DNA of 64,000 nt, taken from contig OZ251484.1 in the NCBI GenBank assembly GCA_965242665.1, positions 1,426,001 through 1,490,000 of the forward strand. The letters are read 5' to 3'. The notes under the pieces were generated by a model that was not told the origin of the DNA, did not search any database, and was given only the letters and a program-made list of their open reading frames with translations. How positions within the stretch are numbered: the first letter of the stretch is position 1; every line of letters starts with the position of its first letter. Below are positions 17,017 to 26,134 of the stretch, in pieces. The position numbers were made by a program, and so were the translations under genes. Source of the DNA: VXLM01 sp965242665. Lineage in GTDB: Bacteria; Chloroflexota; Dehalococcoidia; Lucifugimonadales; VXLM01.

Positions 17017-19376
17017 ATGACATCACTCGACAGAATCACGCCTGCGCTGCGGTCTCCACTGCTTCCCCTCGCCCTGCTCCTGCTCGCACTCTCGACGGTG
17101 TTCATCTTCGGCGGCGACCGAGGATACTTCTACCGAGGAGGCGGTCACAACTGGGTATCCTCGCAACACATCACGGTAGCCGTGAACCTCTCCCTGGAAC
17201 ACGGCTTCCAGCGGTTCGAGCGCCGGATCATGGACGAAGACGGCGCCGTCCGTTACGCGCCATACAACCGCTTCCCGCCCGGCGGCTACCTCCTCATGAA
17301 GCTGGCCACCCTGCCAGTCTCCGGTAACCCGTCCGCCCAAATCTACGCGGCACGAGTCCTCATGCTGCTGTTCTTCACCGGCGCAGCAGTCCTCGCATAT
17401 CTGTCGCTCTGCCGCCTCACATCCAACCGGTGGATCGCACTGACGGCGACGCTGCTAGCGTTCTCGTCATACTACCTGCTCTACTACAACGACATGACGG
17501 CCAACGAAGGGATGATCGACTTCTTTGGAGTCATGTTGACCTTCCATGGCATGGTCGTCTTCATGCAGGAAGGCCGCTTCCGCCAGCTAGTCGTCAAGAC
17601 GTGCGTCGCGCTGCTGCTGGGGTGGCACGTCTTGGCCCTGTTGGCGCCGTTCGTCATCTTTGGGCTGGCGCGCGAGCTGTGGCAAGCGCGTTCTGTCGCC
17701 GCAACTTCTACCCCCCCCCCCCCCCCCCCCCGTATTATGTCAAGTTAAAACGCGCGGCGTCCGCATTGTTTCGCAGCCGCTACCTGCTGTTGGGCGCGGT
17801 TGCGCTAGGGTTCGGCCTGTCCGTCCTCGCCTTCAACTTCACCATGGAGTACACCGCACTCGACGGCGAGACACCGCTGACAGAGCTGCCGTCCTTCAAG
17901 TCCATGCTGAGAAACACCAGCCTTGACCATGGCGTCATTCAAGCATCATGGCCATGGCGTCCTTTCTTGGAAGGGCAGTTCTCTAGAATCTCCCAAACGT
18001 TCATTCCCTACGCCTTGCTTGGCGGCAGCCATGTGCACGAAAGGCCGACGTGGTTATCGAAACGCCTAGCCGTCGTCCTCGGTGTCGCCCTCTCGGCAGC
18101 GTGTCTCATCGGCTCGATATTCGTCCGCCCGAGAATCCTATTCGCTACCCTGGCGTCGTTTGGCTTCTTCTGGGCGCTGCCAATGCGCAACACCACCTAC
18201 GTTCATGATTTCGAGAGCATTTACTATATTGGTCTCCCCCTTGTCTTCTTCACGATCGCCCTGCTCTTGGCGAGGAAGATGACCAATCGAGACGGCGTCA
18301 TCGCGGCCGCGTCGGTCATTGCCCTGCTGCTCTTCGCAGCCTCCAGCTTCCAGATGAGCCGAATCGGTCACAGCTTGGAGTCAGCCCAGGTAGCGAGGGC
18401 CGCGAAGCAGGATCTCCTCGCCATTCGCGAGGCGACTGTGGGCGAGCACGTCACCGTTCTCAACCTCGGAGGCGACTATATGCATTTCTTCAACGGGGCG
18501 GGCTACGCCATGAGCTACTACTTGAACCAAAGTTTCCTTCGATATGGACGTCTTCCTCCTGGAGACCATGGATTCGTCGTCATGCGCGAGCGCGTCAATA
18601 TAGACGCCCTACTTACGCCGCAAAACCAGTACTTGTTCCTCTACGACGCGGCCGGCTTGACGGCATGGTATCGATCCATATATCGATCGGTCGTGTCCAC
18701 CGAGCCTGCCTGGCGCCAGGAATTCGACGTGTATCTCATCAACGGCACGGTGTACTATCTGAAGGAACCATGCGCCGGATCAAACTTCATTGCGCGGCTC
18801 TTCCTGCACGTCTTCCCTGTAGCCCTCGAAGACCTTCCCGACGACCGCAGGCAGCATGGATTCGACAACTTCGACTTTGGCTTCGACGAGCGCGGCGTGA
18901 TATTCGACGGCAAATGTCTGGCGTGGTTCGTCCTTCCGCAGTACGACATTTCCAAGATCGTCACCGGTAGACTCTATGAGGCTTGGGGTGCAGTGCATCA
19001 TGTCTCCCCGCCCAAACTCATCTCCGCGTACCAATCGATTGCTTCCAACGAACCCACTGCGCGCTCGGAGTTCGACCTGTACATCGACGGGGGCAAGTTG
19101 TACTACCTCAAGGAGCCTTGCGAACGTACGGACACTGCGGCGCGCTTCTACCTGCACGTCGTCCCTGAAGACACCGACGACCTTCCGTTCAACCGCAGGG
19201 AGCATGGATTCGACAACCTCGACTTTGACTTCGACGAGCGCGGCGTGATATTCGACGGCAAGTGCCTGGCCGCCGTTCCCCTCCCGCAGTACGGCATCGC
19301 GCGGATAACTACCGGACAGTTCGACGGCGGCGGCAGCATTTGGAGCGTAGTGCATCATGTCCACTCAATGAGATGA
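17017..19376 (+). CDS. Putative phase-variable GT-C-type membrane glycosyltransferase, copy A (out of frame)
   Basis: Two frames meet at a 21-C tract (17711-17731). The first (17017-17748, 243 residues) has a signal-anchor, a loop with NRFPPGGY and several membrane segments including YYNDMTANEG, in the style of polyprenol-dependent GT-C/PMT-type transferases. The second frame continues with further membrane segments (LLLGAVALGFG, FFWALPM) and ends in two tandem repeats of about 115 residues (YYLKEPC, FYLHV, HGFDN.DFDFDERG, FDGKCLA, LPQY). With 22 or 19 C the frames join into a 786-residue protein; with 21 C only a truncated product is made. The start ATG has the same context (CCAAGC before ATG) as in the paralogue at 51175-53551. 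The transferase role is inferred from topology; the sugar and acceptor are unknown. Confidence 0.7.
17711..17731 (+). repeat. 21-base poly-C tract (frame switch)
   Basis: Twenty-one consecutive C within the coding region of the membrane glycosyltransferase-like gene. Counting codons on both sides shows the downstream frame is reached with 22 or 19 C, not 21. Tracts of this length slip readily during replication. Confidence 0.9.
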
Positions 19377-19383
19377 ATCAACT

Positions 19384-19551
19384 ATGACCAAACACAACCG
19401 GGAGATCACCATCCCGAAGCAGCTCTACCATGCGCTCGGCTTGGAGGAGATGACGGACCTCACGGAAGGCACCAGACTACCCGCGCAGATTCGGACTTCC
19501 ACTCCCGCGGAGGCCGTGTACGAGTCGGGCAGCGACGAGGTCGCAGAGTAG
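19384..19551 (+). CDS. Short AbrB-like protein
   Basis: A 55-residue protein starting 7 bases after the glycosyltransferase-like gene. The N-terminus (NREITIPKQLYHALGLEE) resembles the swapped-hairpin DNA-binding motif of SpoVT/AbrB and MazE-type antitoxins. With the next small frame it could form an antitoxin-type pair, but no toxin is visible. Assignment is tentative because the gene is short and has no clear ribosome binding site. Confidence 0.4.
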   Translation: MTKHNREITIPKQLYHALGLEEMTDLTEGTRLPAQIRTSTPAEAVYESGSDEVAE

Positions 19552-19557
19552 TTGCTG

Positions 19558-19740
19558 ATGGATGCAGAAGCCGCCCGGGCGAGCCTTGAGAAGTTCCGCA
19601 GGAAGGGGCGCTCGGCGTTCGTGTCTCACGCCCAGCACGTCCGGGAGGAATCGCCTGAGCAGCACATCACTGCGGAAGAGTACCCCGAGCTCGCGGAGAT
19701 TTGGGATAACGACGCCGACGCAGTGTATGATGGAATGTAG
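19558..19740 (+). CDS. Short acidic hypothetical protein
   Basis: A 60-residue protein starting 6 bases after the AbrB-like stop (a TTG two codons earlier is also possible). It is helical and acidic at the C-terminus (AEEYPELAEIWDNDADAVYDG). The close spacing suggests co-transcription with the AbrB-like gene. Such pairs are often regulatory modules, but nothing here proves it. Confidence 0.4.
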   Translation: MDAEAARASLEKFRRKGRSAFVSHAQHVREESPEQHITAEEYPELAEIWDNDADAVYDGM

Positions 19741-20347
19741 TCCGGGGCGGTCGTCCGTGTGAGGGACTCGCTCCGGTCGATTCTCGCCTTGTGAGCTCGC
19801 GGCGGTACGCCAAGCTGACGAGATCCTCTGCGGCGGACGATTCGGGCAGGACGGGGTTGTGCGTCCAATCGCGCAACGGGAGATTCCCGCCTGCGCGGGA
19901 ATGACGTGGGTGAGTGTGGGAATGACGGGGGTGAATGCGGGAATGACGGGGGTGAGTGTGGGAATGACGGGGGTGAATGCGGGAATGACGGGGGTGAATG
20001 CGGGAATGACGGGGGTGAATGCGGGAATGACGTGGGTGAGTGTGGGAATGACGGGGGTGAATGCGGGAATGACGGAGGTGGGTGTGGGAATGACGTGGGG
20101 GAGTGTGGGAATGACGTGGGGGAGTGCGGGAATGACGGAGAGTCCAACCCAACCTGCTGCGGCCCGGGTGCAATCCATGCCGCAAAAGTAAACGGAACCC
20201 GTTCATCCCAAAATTTGACGGCACGGAACTTCTGTACTATCATTGACTTGTGAGCCGCTCCGACTCGTGTCAGGGGGGGCGGCGCAACCGAATACGCTAG
20301 AGATGCCGGAGCGCGTCCCATCTTGCCAAGACTGGGGGCGCGCTTTC
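19741..20347. other. Non-coding stretch with satellite array
   Basis: No supported gene. The middle is a dRS3-like palindrome with a 21-bp-period satellite array (19883-20143); the rest shows no feature I can support. Confidence 0.6.
19883..20143 (+). repeat. dRS3-like palindrome plus 21-bp satellite array
   Basis: The core ATTCCC-N8-GGGAAT (19883-19902, spacer GCCTGCGC, a variant) is followed by about eleven units of GGGAATGAC plus a 12-base GGGGGTGAATGC-type spacer. The period is close to 21 bp and the array extends only to the 3' side of the core. Confidence 0.85.
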
Positions 20348-20767
20348 ATGTTCGAAGAGTACACGACGACGAACCGTTCACCCGCAACGCCGCGGGCGTT
20401 GTCCGTTGGGGTCGAGACCGCGTCCGGTCTGTGGGCGCCTGATGGGTCGGTGGTGGAAATGCCGTATGTGGCCGGCCCGGACGCGGACACTGGGCGGCGC
20501 GTGGTCGTGCATCGGTTTCGGTTCCACGACTCGCGGAGCGGACGGGGGCAGATTTGCCACGTCCCTGCACATCCAGACGCCTCCCCCTCGGAGATCGAGG
20601 ACATGGCCGCGCGCGCATTCGAGAGCTTCTTGAGCAATGCGCGGCAGCTTCCCCCTATCGGCAAGCACACGCCTGAGCAGCGGAAGGAGATCGGCGCCGC
20701 CGTTCGCGAGTTTCGGGAGTACGCGGCCAGGCGGCGACAAAGCTCGGTCAACAAGATATATCACTAG
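20348..20767 (+). CDS. Hypothetical protein of the phage-like module
   Basis: A 139-residue soluble protein: a beta-rich N-terminal half (GLWAPDGSVVEMPYVAGPDADTG) with a possible hydrolase- or receptor-like fold, then a helical basic C-terminus (EQRKEIGAAVREFREYAARRRQ). The start is uncertain: ATG 20348 is chosen to avoid a long unconserved extension, but ATG 20303 and 20243 are in frame. It is followed by phage-type structural genes on the same strand. No family recognised. Confidence 0.45.
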   Translation: MFEEYTTTNRSPATPRALSVGVETASGLWAPDGSVVEMPYVAGPDADTGRRVVVHRFRFHDSRSGRGQICHVPAHPDASPSEIEDMAARAFESFLSNARQLPPIGKHTPEQRKEIGAAVREFREYAARRRQSSVNKIYH

Positions 20768-20837
20768 CCGCTCCGACTCGCAGGCAGACGAAGGCTGCGA
20801 ACGGGTCATCGAAAAGTATACCGGGAGAATGTGCACA

Positions 20838-22100
20838 ATGGCGGGTACACGCGGACGAACACGAGAGCAACTGCGGAAGAGCATTGGGTGGAACCTCATT
20901 GGGCACCGTCTGGTCGACTCCGCCGCGTCATCGAACGACAGCGCCGCCGGATTGATCGACGACACGCTGCTCGGAGGAGACGACAACTACAACGGATGGT
21001 GGATCGTGGTGAACTCACCGGAAGCGAACCGCGGTTCCATACGCAGGATTTCGGACTACGATTCCGACGCCAACCGTTTGGTATGGCTGCGTCCGCTCGC
21101 GGAGGCGACTGCAGCGGGAAATCGGTACGAGCTCTGGCCTCCGGAGTATCCCCCGCCCATCATCCATGACTACATCGACCAATCGATCCGGGAAACCTGC
21201 GGGCGTATCTATGTGCCAGTCGAGGACTATTCCTTGCATGCAGACGGCGAGGTCTCTCGTTTCGCCGTGCCCCCGGGTGTGGACGCGGTCTTCGAAGTGC
21301 AGGTACGCGCATCCGCGGCATCGCAGAGCATACATCGGATGGGCGCAGTGTTCGACGAGGCGGTCGACGCCGAGTGGACGCAGTCCATCGACACCGCGGG
21401 GCATCGCGGCGGCGTCTCGGCGTTGAGGATCGACATCTCCGCCCAGGCTGAGAACGGGGACTTCATCTCCGACTCGGTGCGGACTGTCGACCTCTCTCGC
21501 AGTACGTACGTGGAGGGATGGATGCGGTCGGAACGAGTGCTGGCGGCTGGGGACGTCGTTCTGCATCTGAACGACGGTCCTGCCCGTGCGGACGGCAGCG
21601 ACGCGGAGAGTCTGCGAATGCCCAGCTGTCCCGCGGGGCGCTGGACGTACTTCCACGCTGCGCTGTCCAATCCGTGGGACGACAGCGCAGTCACTTCGAT
21701 CGGCATCGAGTATCACGCGAACATCAGGGAGGGCACGTTGTGGTTCGACGACATCCGGGCCGTCGACTCCAGCTCCGCAGCGTGGCTCACCCTGCCCTCG
21801 ACGTCGTGGGGCATCGAGCGCGGAAGCCGCTGCTTGACGCTCACGGATGCGGGCCGCCGTGCGGCGGGATACGCTCCGCTCAAGATCGTGGGAGGGGCGG
21901 ATCCTCCTCCGCTGTCCACTGACGCATCGACGACTGCGGCGCCGGACGAGTTCGTCATCGCGCGGTCGACGGCGTTGGCGGCAAGAGCCGCGTCTGGGTA
22001 CGCGGAGTCCATCCACGGCATTGCAGAGCACTGGGACGCACGCGCACAGGATGCTCGAGACGCCTTCCCCCTGCTGACCAACGTCCGGAGGATCGCGTAA
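20838..22100 (+). CDS. Phage structural/appendage-like protein
   Basis: A 420-residue protein. The N-terminal third (GWNLIGHRLVDSAA, GGDDNYNGWWIVV, RLVWLRPLAEATAAGNRYELWPP) resembles phage head-tail or tail-associated proteins that open with repeated beta elements. The middle (about 130-300) is a jelly-roll-like region (VEGWMRSERVLAAGDVVLHL, GRWTYFHAALSNP, GTLWFDDIRAVDS) like carbohydrate-binding modules, and the C-terminal part is helical. The ATG at 20838 is preferred over 20829 because GGAG sits about 10 bases upstream of it. A role in surface recognition is inferred from the jelly-roll-like segment. Confidence 0.5.
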   Translation: MAGTRGRTREQLRKSIGWNLIGHRLVDSAASSNDSAAGLIDDTLLGGDDNYNGWWIVVNSPEANRGSIRRISDYDSDANRLVWLRPLAEATAAGNRYELWPPEYPPPIIHDYIDQSIRETCGRIYVPVEDYSLHADGEVSRFAVPPGVDAVFEVQVRASAASQSIHRMGAVFDEAVDAEWTQSIDTAGHRGGVSALRIDISAQAENGDFISDSVRTVDLSRSTYVEGWMRSERVLAAGDVVLHLNDGPARADGSDAESLRMPSCPAGRWTYFHAALSNPWDDSAVTSIGIEYHANIREGTLWFDDIRAVDSSSAAWLTLPSTSWGIERGSRCLTLTDAGRRAAGYAPLKIVGGADPPPLSTDASTTAAPDEFVIARSTALAARAASGYAESIHGIAEHWDARAQDARDAFPLLTNVRRIA

Positions 22101-22160
22101 CCCCGATCTGCGGAGGGAGTACCGCATGAAACAGAATTCCGCGCTTTGGAGGGAACTGCA

Positions 22161-24089
22161 ATGGGAGAGAAGGTGATCGACCGGGAAGAAATATCACTCG
22201 ACGGCAAGAGGTACAGGATCGCGCCGAGGCAAGGGGGAAGCGTCCAATCGTTCATTGCATCAGGCTACCCCAGGAAGATCGTAGTGGGAGACGTCGGTTC
22301 CGACTCCGACCCGAGGCGCAGTGTCGTCAAGTGGAGTGACCAGCGCGGGGGTTTGGGGCTCCACAAGATCGATTGGCCGAGCGCGGATCTCGACCGCTCC
22401 TCGTACACGTCGTGCGGTATTCGCTACAAGGGCGCGATTACCCTGCCGCCCCTTTCTCGGTACACCACTGGCCTTGGCCTGTCTGGGAATATCACCGCCA
22501 TCGGCGAGCTGGACGACGACTCGGGGGACGGGGAAATATACGCTGCATGGCGCAGGGGAACCGATCTGCGAAAGTATAACGAGGCAACCAACTCCTGGGG
22601 GGCGTCCCTGCGCCGGCTGCCGGGCGCGGCCACGGACGCGGTTACCATCTCGCATCCGGGCTCGGACGGCCGGCATACGCAGTATCTCGTCTTCGCGCAC
22701 CGAAGCGGCTCCGGCAGCGGAATCGTATACACCTCGGACGGACGGGTTTTCCGTTCCAACCCCAAGGACGCGAGATTTCTGACCTACTGGGGAGATCGGC
22801 TTTGGGGCATCGATGACGACGGGACTCTGTGGCACGGCCCTGCCGGCCCGCTCACGACATCCAGATCCAGCTGCGTGGACGACGCGGCGCTTCCTCTGCC
22901 GCCGGGCTACGCAACATCTCTCTTCGTCGGACCGGACGGGTCGGGGAAGCCCATCATATACGCAGGCACCAAAGTGGGACTCTATGCACACGACGACGCG
23001 AACAACCGATTCGTCGAAACTCCTGCGCGGTGGCCAAAGCATGACGCCGGCGGCTCCGGGGCGACGGCTTGGCGCGGCGTCGTCTATGCCCCAGTGGCGC
23101 GGCATCTCTACGCCTATTCTCCGACGCGGCGCACGTTCGACATCGCCTTCCCGCGGCGGGGAGAAGACGGCCTATCCACCTTGGCGGGCACGCGCGGCGC
23201 GATCACCATGCTCATACCGACTCACCTCGACCTCGCGATGGTGGTGGATGGACTCGGCGCATTCTTCACGCCAGCGGACATCTTCCTCTGGGACGGACGA
23301 GGCGTCACGCACGCCCATACCGTGCCGTCATGGATGTCCATTACCGCCGCGGTCGTATCCAAAGCATACGGAAAATATCGGCTCTGGTGGGCTACCGACG
23401 ACGGGTTGTTCGGCGCTTCTCCAAACATCGGCTACACGGAGCTCCCCGAAACGTTGACCAACTCGCGGTACGGCGGAACCTCGTCCTACTCCATCGGGTC
23501 CCCCGACGCAAACGGCCTGCTCCGAGCGCAGCACACCTACCCATGGTTCGACGCCGGACAACCCGAGGTCACCAAGACGGCCCTCCGCATCCTCATCGAG
23601 ACGCAAGACTGCACTTCGACCGAGGTAATCGAGGTGTACGCTTCGGTCGACTACGACGAGAGCTCCTCCAGGCTCATCGGCACGATCACCGCCAATGGCA
23701 CGACTACCTTCAACCTGCCGAGCGAGGCGGCCCCGAACGGCATCGAGTTCAAGGCCTTCCAAATCGAATGCCGTCTCAAGCGAGGGACAGATCAAACGAA
23801 GACGCCAGTGCTCGTCTCGACTGCATTGGAGTACCGCAAGAAGATTCCGACGAAATACGGGTTTACGTTCGACGTGATGCTGAACCAGGAGCACAGCGGA
23901 CGCACTCCAAGGGACATGCGCGCCGATCTCGAATCCGCAGTCGAGAGCGCGAACCTCGTCGAGTTCACGTTTCGCGGCGGCGACGGCGGCGCACGCACGC
24001 GCTACGTGGACGTCGTGGCAGTATCTGGATCGGAAGAAACCGGCTTGGACGCCCGCGGCGTGAGCAAGGTTACGGTAGAGGAGATATAG
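22161..24089 (+). CDS. Phage tail/appendage-like beta-propeller protein
   Basis: A 642-residue protein with GGAGGGAA before the ATG. Residues about 80-420 contain repeated short beta segments with Gly-Asp turns (for example YLVFAHRSGSGSG, DRLWGIDDDGTLWHG, PIIYAGTKVGLYAHDD, GVVYAPVARHLYAY), suggesting a beta-propeller. The C-terminal 200 residues look like a separate beta domain (DCTSTEVIEVYASVDYDES) ending in a region seen in phage baseplate or tail proteins (FTFDVMLNQEHSGRTP). It is tightly followed by a small gene in the same operon. Domain calls are by eye. Confidence 0.5.
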   Translation: MGEKVIDREEISLDGKRYRIAPRQGGSVQSFIASGYPRKIVVGDVGSDSDPRRSVVKWSDQRGGLGLHKIDWPSADLDRSSYTSCGIRYKGAITLPPLSRYTTGLGLSGNITAIGELDDDSGDGEIYAAWRRGTDLRKYNEATNSWGASLRRLPGAATDAVTISHPGSDGRHTQYLVFAHRSGSGSGIVYTSDGRVFRSNPKDARFLTYWGDRLWGIDDDGTLWHGPAGPLTTSRSSCVDDAALPLPPGYATSLFVGPDGSGKPIIYAGTKVGLYAHDDANNRFVETPARWPKHDAGGSGATAWRGVVYAPVARHLYAYSPTRRTFDIAFPRRGEDGLSTLAGTRGAITMLIPTHLDLAMVVDGLGAFFTPADIFLWDGRGVTHAHTVPSWMSITAAVVSKAYGKYRLWWATDDGLFGASPNIGYTELPETLTNSRYGGTSSYSIGSPDANGLLRAQHTYPWFDAGQPEVTKTALRILIETQDCTSTEVIEVYASVDYDESSSRLIGTITANGTTTFNLPSEAAPNGIEFKAFQIECRLKRGTDQTKTPVLVSTALEYRKKIPTKYGFTFDVMLNQEHSGRTPRDMRADLESAVESANLVEFTFRGGDGGARTRYVDVVAVSGSEETGLDARGVSKVTVEEI

Positions 24090-24091
24090 GC

Positions 24092-24376
24092 ATGAGACTC
24101 ATACACGGCCAAGAGTCGGCGGTTTCCGGCACGCCGACACAGCTCACGAGCGAACCGATGAGGGCGGTCAAGCTGTGGATCAAGCGCGGGAGCGGGGCGA
24201 CCGGAGCCGTCTACCTTTCGGGCGGCGCGGCGAGCGAGTCCGGCGTAGAGATCGGCGAGTCGATGGCCGAGTTCGACTTCACCGCATCCGGCACAGGAAG
24301 CATCGACGCTTCCACCCTCCACGTAAACGTCTCCAGCGGCACGCACTCGGTGACGTGGACGCTGATGGTGATCTGA
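24092..24376 (+). CDS. Small beta-rich phage-module protein
   Basis: A 94-residue Ser/Gly/Thr-rich protein starting 3 bases after the preceding stop. It is predominantly beta (MRAVKLWIKRGSGATGAVYLSGG, TLHVNVSSGTHSVTWTLMVI), like small phage head- or tail-decorating proteins. It is the last gene of the module; a strong promoter and a structured RNA candidate follow within 40 bases. Confidence 0.5.
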   Translation: MRLIHGQESAVSGTPTQLTSEPMRAVKLWIKRGSGATGAVYLSGGAASESGVEIGESMAEFDFTASGTGSIDASTLHVNVSSGTHSVTWTLMVI

Positions 24377-24411
24377 GAGCGCGGGCTTCACGGGCCCCTG
24401 TCTTGCATTCC

Positions 24412-24440
24412 TTGACAACGCGCCGATGAAGACGTATCAT
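24412..24440 (+). promoter_or_regulatory. Near-consensus sigma-70-type promoter
   Basis: TTGACA (24412-24417), exactly 17 bases, TATCAT (24435-24440). The predicted transcription start (about 24447) falls immediately before the structured element. Confidence 0.7.
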
Positions 24441-24446
24441 CCGCAT

Positions 24447-24553
24447 CGGACTATGGCTAAGTCTGTCGACGACCCGTGTGGACTTTTGCACGGATGGGGG
24501 CCTCTGCGCCCCCTTGAGGTTCACACGTGGGATTGTGAGTGACTTAGCCATAG
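24447..24553 (+). ncRNA. Structured RNA candidate (four-way junction)
   Basis: An outer 13-bp perfect stem (CTATGGCTAAGTC 24451-24463 with GACTTAGCCATAG 24541-24553) encloses three hairpins: CCGTG/CACGG (24474-24478/24488... to 24493, 10-base loop at 24479-24488 boundary), GGGGGC/GCCCCC (24496-24501/24508-24513, loop CTCTGC) and TCACA/TGTGA (24521-24525/24534-24538). An alternative pairing CGTGTG/CACACG (24475-24480/24522-24527) exists, so two conformations are possible. It starts right after a promoter and ends 118 bases before the PD40 lipoprotein gene, so it could be a separate small RNA or a 5' leader element. It has no T-run terminator and matches no RNA family I know. Confidence 0.45.
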
Positions 24554-24670
24554 TAGCCGCCATCCTTGCCGCGAGGGGGCATCTACGAAATGTCAGGAAT
24601 TTGGGCTCAGCTAATACTCACCGGTCATGATAGTGTTCTTCACTCCCCAATACCGAGTTCAGGGCTCCAT

Positions 24671-25975
24671 ATGATCCGCGCAATCCTCCTGCCCGCGCTT
24701 GTCGCTATCGTCCTCCTCACGGCGGCGTGCGGCGACGGCCCCCAGACACCGACCGCAACCTATACGCCGACGGTCACGCCGACTCATACGCCAACGCCAA
24801 CACCCGTACCGACTGCTACCCCTACCGCCACACCGACGGTCACGCCGACTCACACACCCATACCTACAGCCACTCCCACTCCGACTCATACACCCATACC
24901 AACAACCACTCCCACTCCGACTCATACACCCATACCAACAACCACTCCCACTCCGACTCATACACCCATACCAACGGCCACCCCCACGGTTACGCCTACT
25001 CATACGCCCACGGTCACGCCTACTCATACACCCATACCAACGGCCACCCCCACGGTTACGCCGACACACACGCCTGTACCGACGAATACGCCTATTCCCA
25101 CTCCGACCAATACGCCGACAGCCACACCCACGCCGATCCCCATCGCTCCCTCTGGGCGCATCGCGTTCATGTCCCAGCGGAACGGAAATTCTGATGTCTA
25201 CGTGATGGACGCGGATGGATCGAACTTGACTCGCCTGACGTTTCATCCCCGGTCTGATTCATGGCCGGACTGGTCGCCGGATGGCCGGCGCATCGCATTC
25301 GATACCATCGATACCACGAGCGGAACTTCTGATATCCACGTGATGCCCGCAGATGGGTCGGCTGTAACACGGCTGACGAATCACCCTGCGAATGATCTAC
25401 GGCCGGACTGGTCGCCGGATGGCCGGCGCATCGCGTTCATATCCAACCGGGACGGAAATTTTAACATCTACGTGATGGACGCGGACGGTTCCAACGTGAC
25501 ACGATTGACGAATCATCCAGAGCAGGATTACAATCCGGACTGGTCGCCGGACGGCAGGCAGATTGCGTTCTCGTCCCCCCGAGAAGGAATAGGGGAGGAT
25601 ATCTACGTGATGGATGCGGACGGATCGAACGTGACGCGGTTGACGAATCATCCAGAGCATGATTTCAGTCCCGCCTGGTCGCCGGACGGCCGGCAGATTG
25701 CATTCTCCTCCCACCGGTTCATCCGAGACGGAAGTTGGGGTGATATTTACGTAATGGACGCGGATGGGTCGAACGTGACACTGCTGGCGGATCGTCTGGA
25801 GTATGACAGTTCCCCCGCCTGGTCGCCGGACGGCCGGCAGATTGCGTTCTATTCCAGTCGGGACGGGAATCGCGATATCTACGTGATGAATGCGGACGGG
25901 TCGAATGTGACGCGCCTGACGTATCATCCAGCGATCGACTCGGGGCCCGCGTGGACGGCTGCCCCGCCGGAGTAG
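24671..25975 (+). CDS. Lipoprotein with Thr/Pro-rich linker and PD40 (TolB-like) propeller
   Basis: A 434-residue lipoprotein: signal peptide and lipobox (LLTAACGD, Cys about residue 20), a Thr/Pro-rich linker to about residue 155, then six PD40/WD40-like repeats, each with RIAFxSxRxGNxDIYVMDADGS and a following WSPDGRxIAF. These repeats build a TolB-type beta-propeller exposed outside the membrane, usually for protein or ligand binding. The ATG is chosen because it gives the signal peptide; the frame extends upstream through the RNA region. The linker DNA (24750-25140) is a series of short ACNCC-type codon repeats and is likely variable in length. Confidence 0.8.
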   Translation: MIRAILLPALVAIVLLTAACGDGPQTPTATYTPTVTPTHTPTPTPVPTATPTATPTVTPTHTPIPTATPTPTHTPIPTTTPTPTHTPIPTTTPTPTHTPIPTATPTVTPTHTPTVTPTHTPIPTATPTVTPTHTPVPTNTPIPTPTNTPTATPTPIPIAPSGRIAFMSQRNGNSDVYVMDADGSNLTRLTFHPRSDSWPDWSPDGRRIAFDTIDTTSGTSDIHVMPADGSAVTRLTNHPANDLRPDWSPDGRRIAFISNRDGNFNIYVMDADGSNVTRLTNHPEQDYNPDWSPDGRQIAFSSPREGIGEDIYVMDADGSNVTRLTNHPEHDFSPAWSPDGRQIAFSSHRFIRDGSWGDIYVMDADGSNVTLLADRLEYDSSPAWSPDGRQIAFYSSRDGNRDIYVMNADGSNVTRLTYHPAIDSGPAWTAAPPE

Positions 25976-26134
25976 CGGATGCGGGGCGAATATCCGGCGC
26001 GAGAATCGAATTCTCAAGAATCGACGCGCTTTCCGCTATCCAATTCGCATTCGATGCGTTGTATAGTGTAGCATCGGCGAGCCGAGGCCAATCGACATAT
26101 GCTCTTGGTAGCTCCTCAAATCAGGAAGCCGACT

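Noticed and set aside
19883..20143. Array considered as CRISPR
   Set aside because: Repeats are about 9 bp and degenerate, with 12-base spacers that are nearly identical to one another; no cas genes. It is a satellite array with a dRS3-like core.
20253..20780. 15-bp direct repeat (AGCCGCTCCGACTCG at 20253 and 20766) considered as an att or transposon duplication
   Set aside because: A repeat of this length is expected by chance in a 64-kb GC-rich window, and neither end shows an integrase or terminal repeats.
24451..24553. Structured element considered as integron attC site or MITE
   Set aside because: No RYYYAAC/GTTRRRY core, no integrase and no target duplication at the ends; the strong upstream promoter favours an RNA.
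24750..25140. Regular repeats considered as CRISPR or promoter array
   Set aside because: They are ACN/CCN codon runs encoding the Thr/Pro linker of the lipoprotein.
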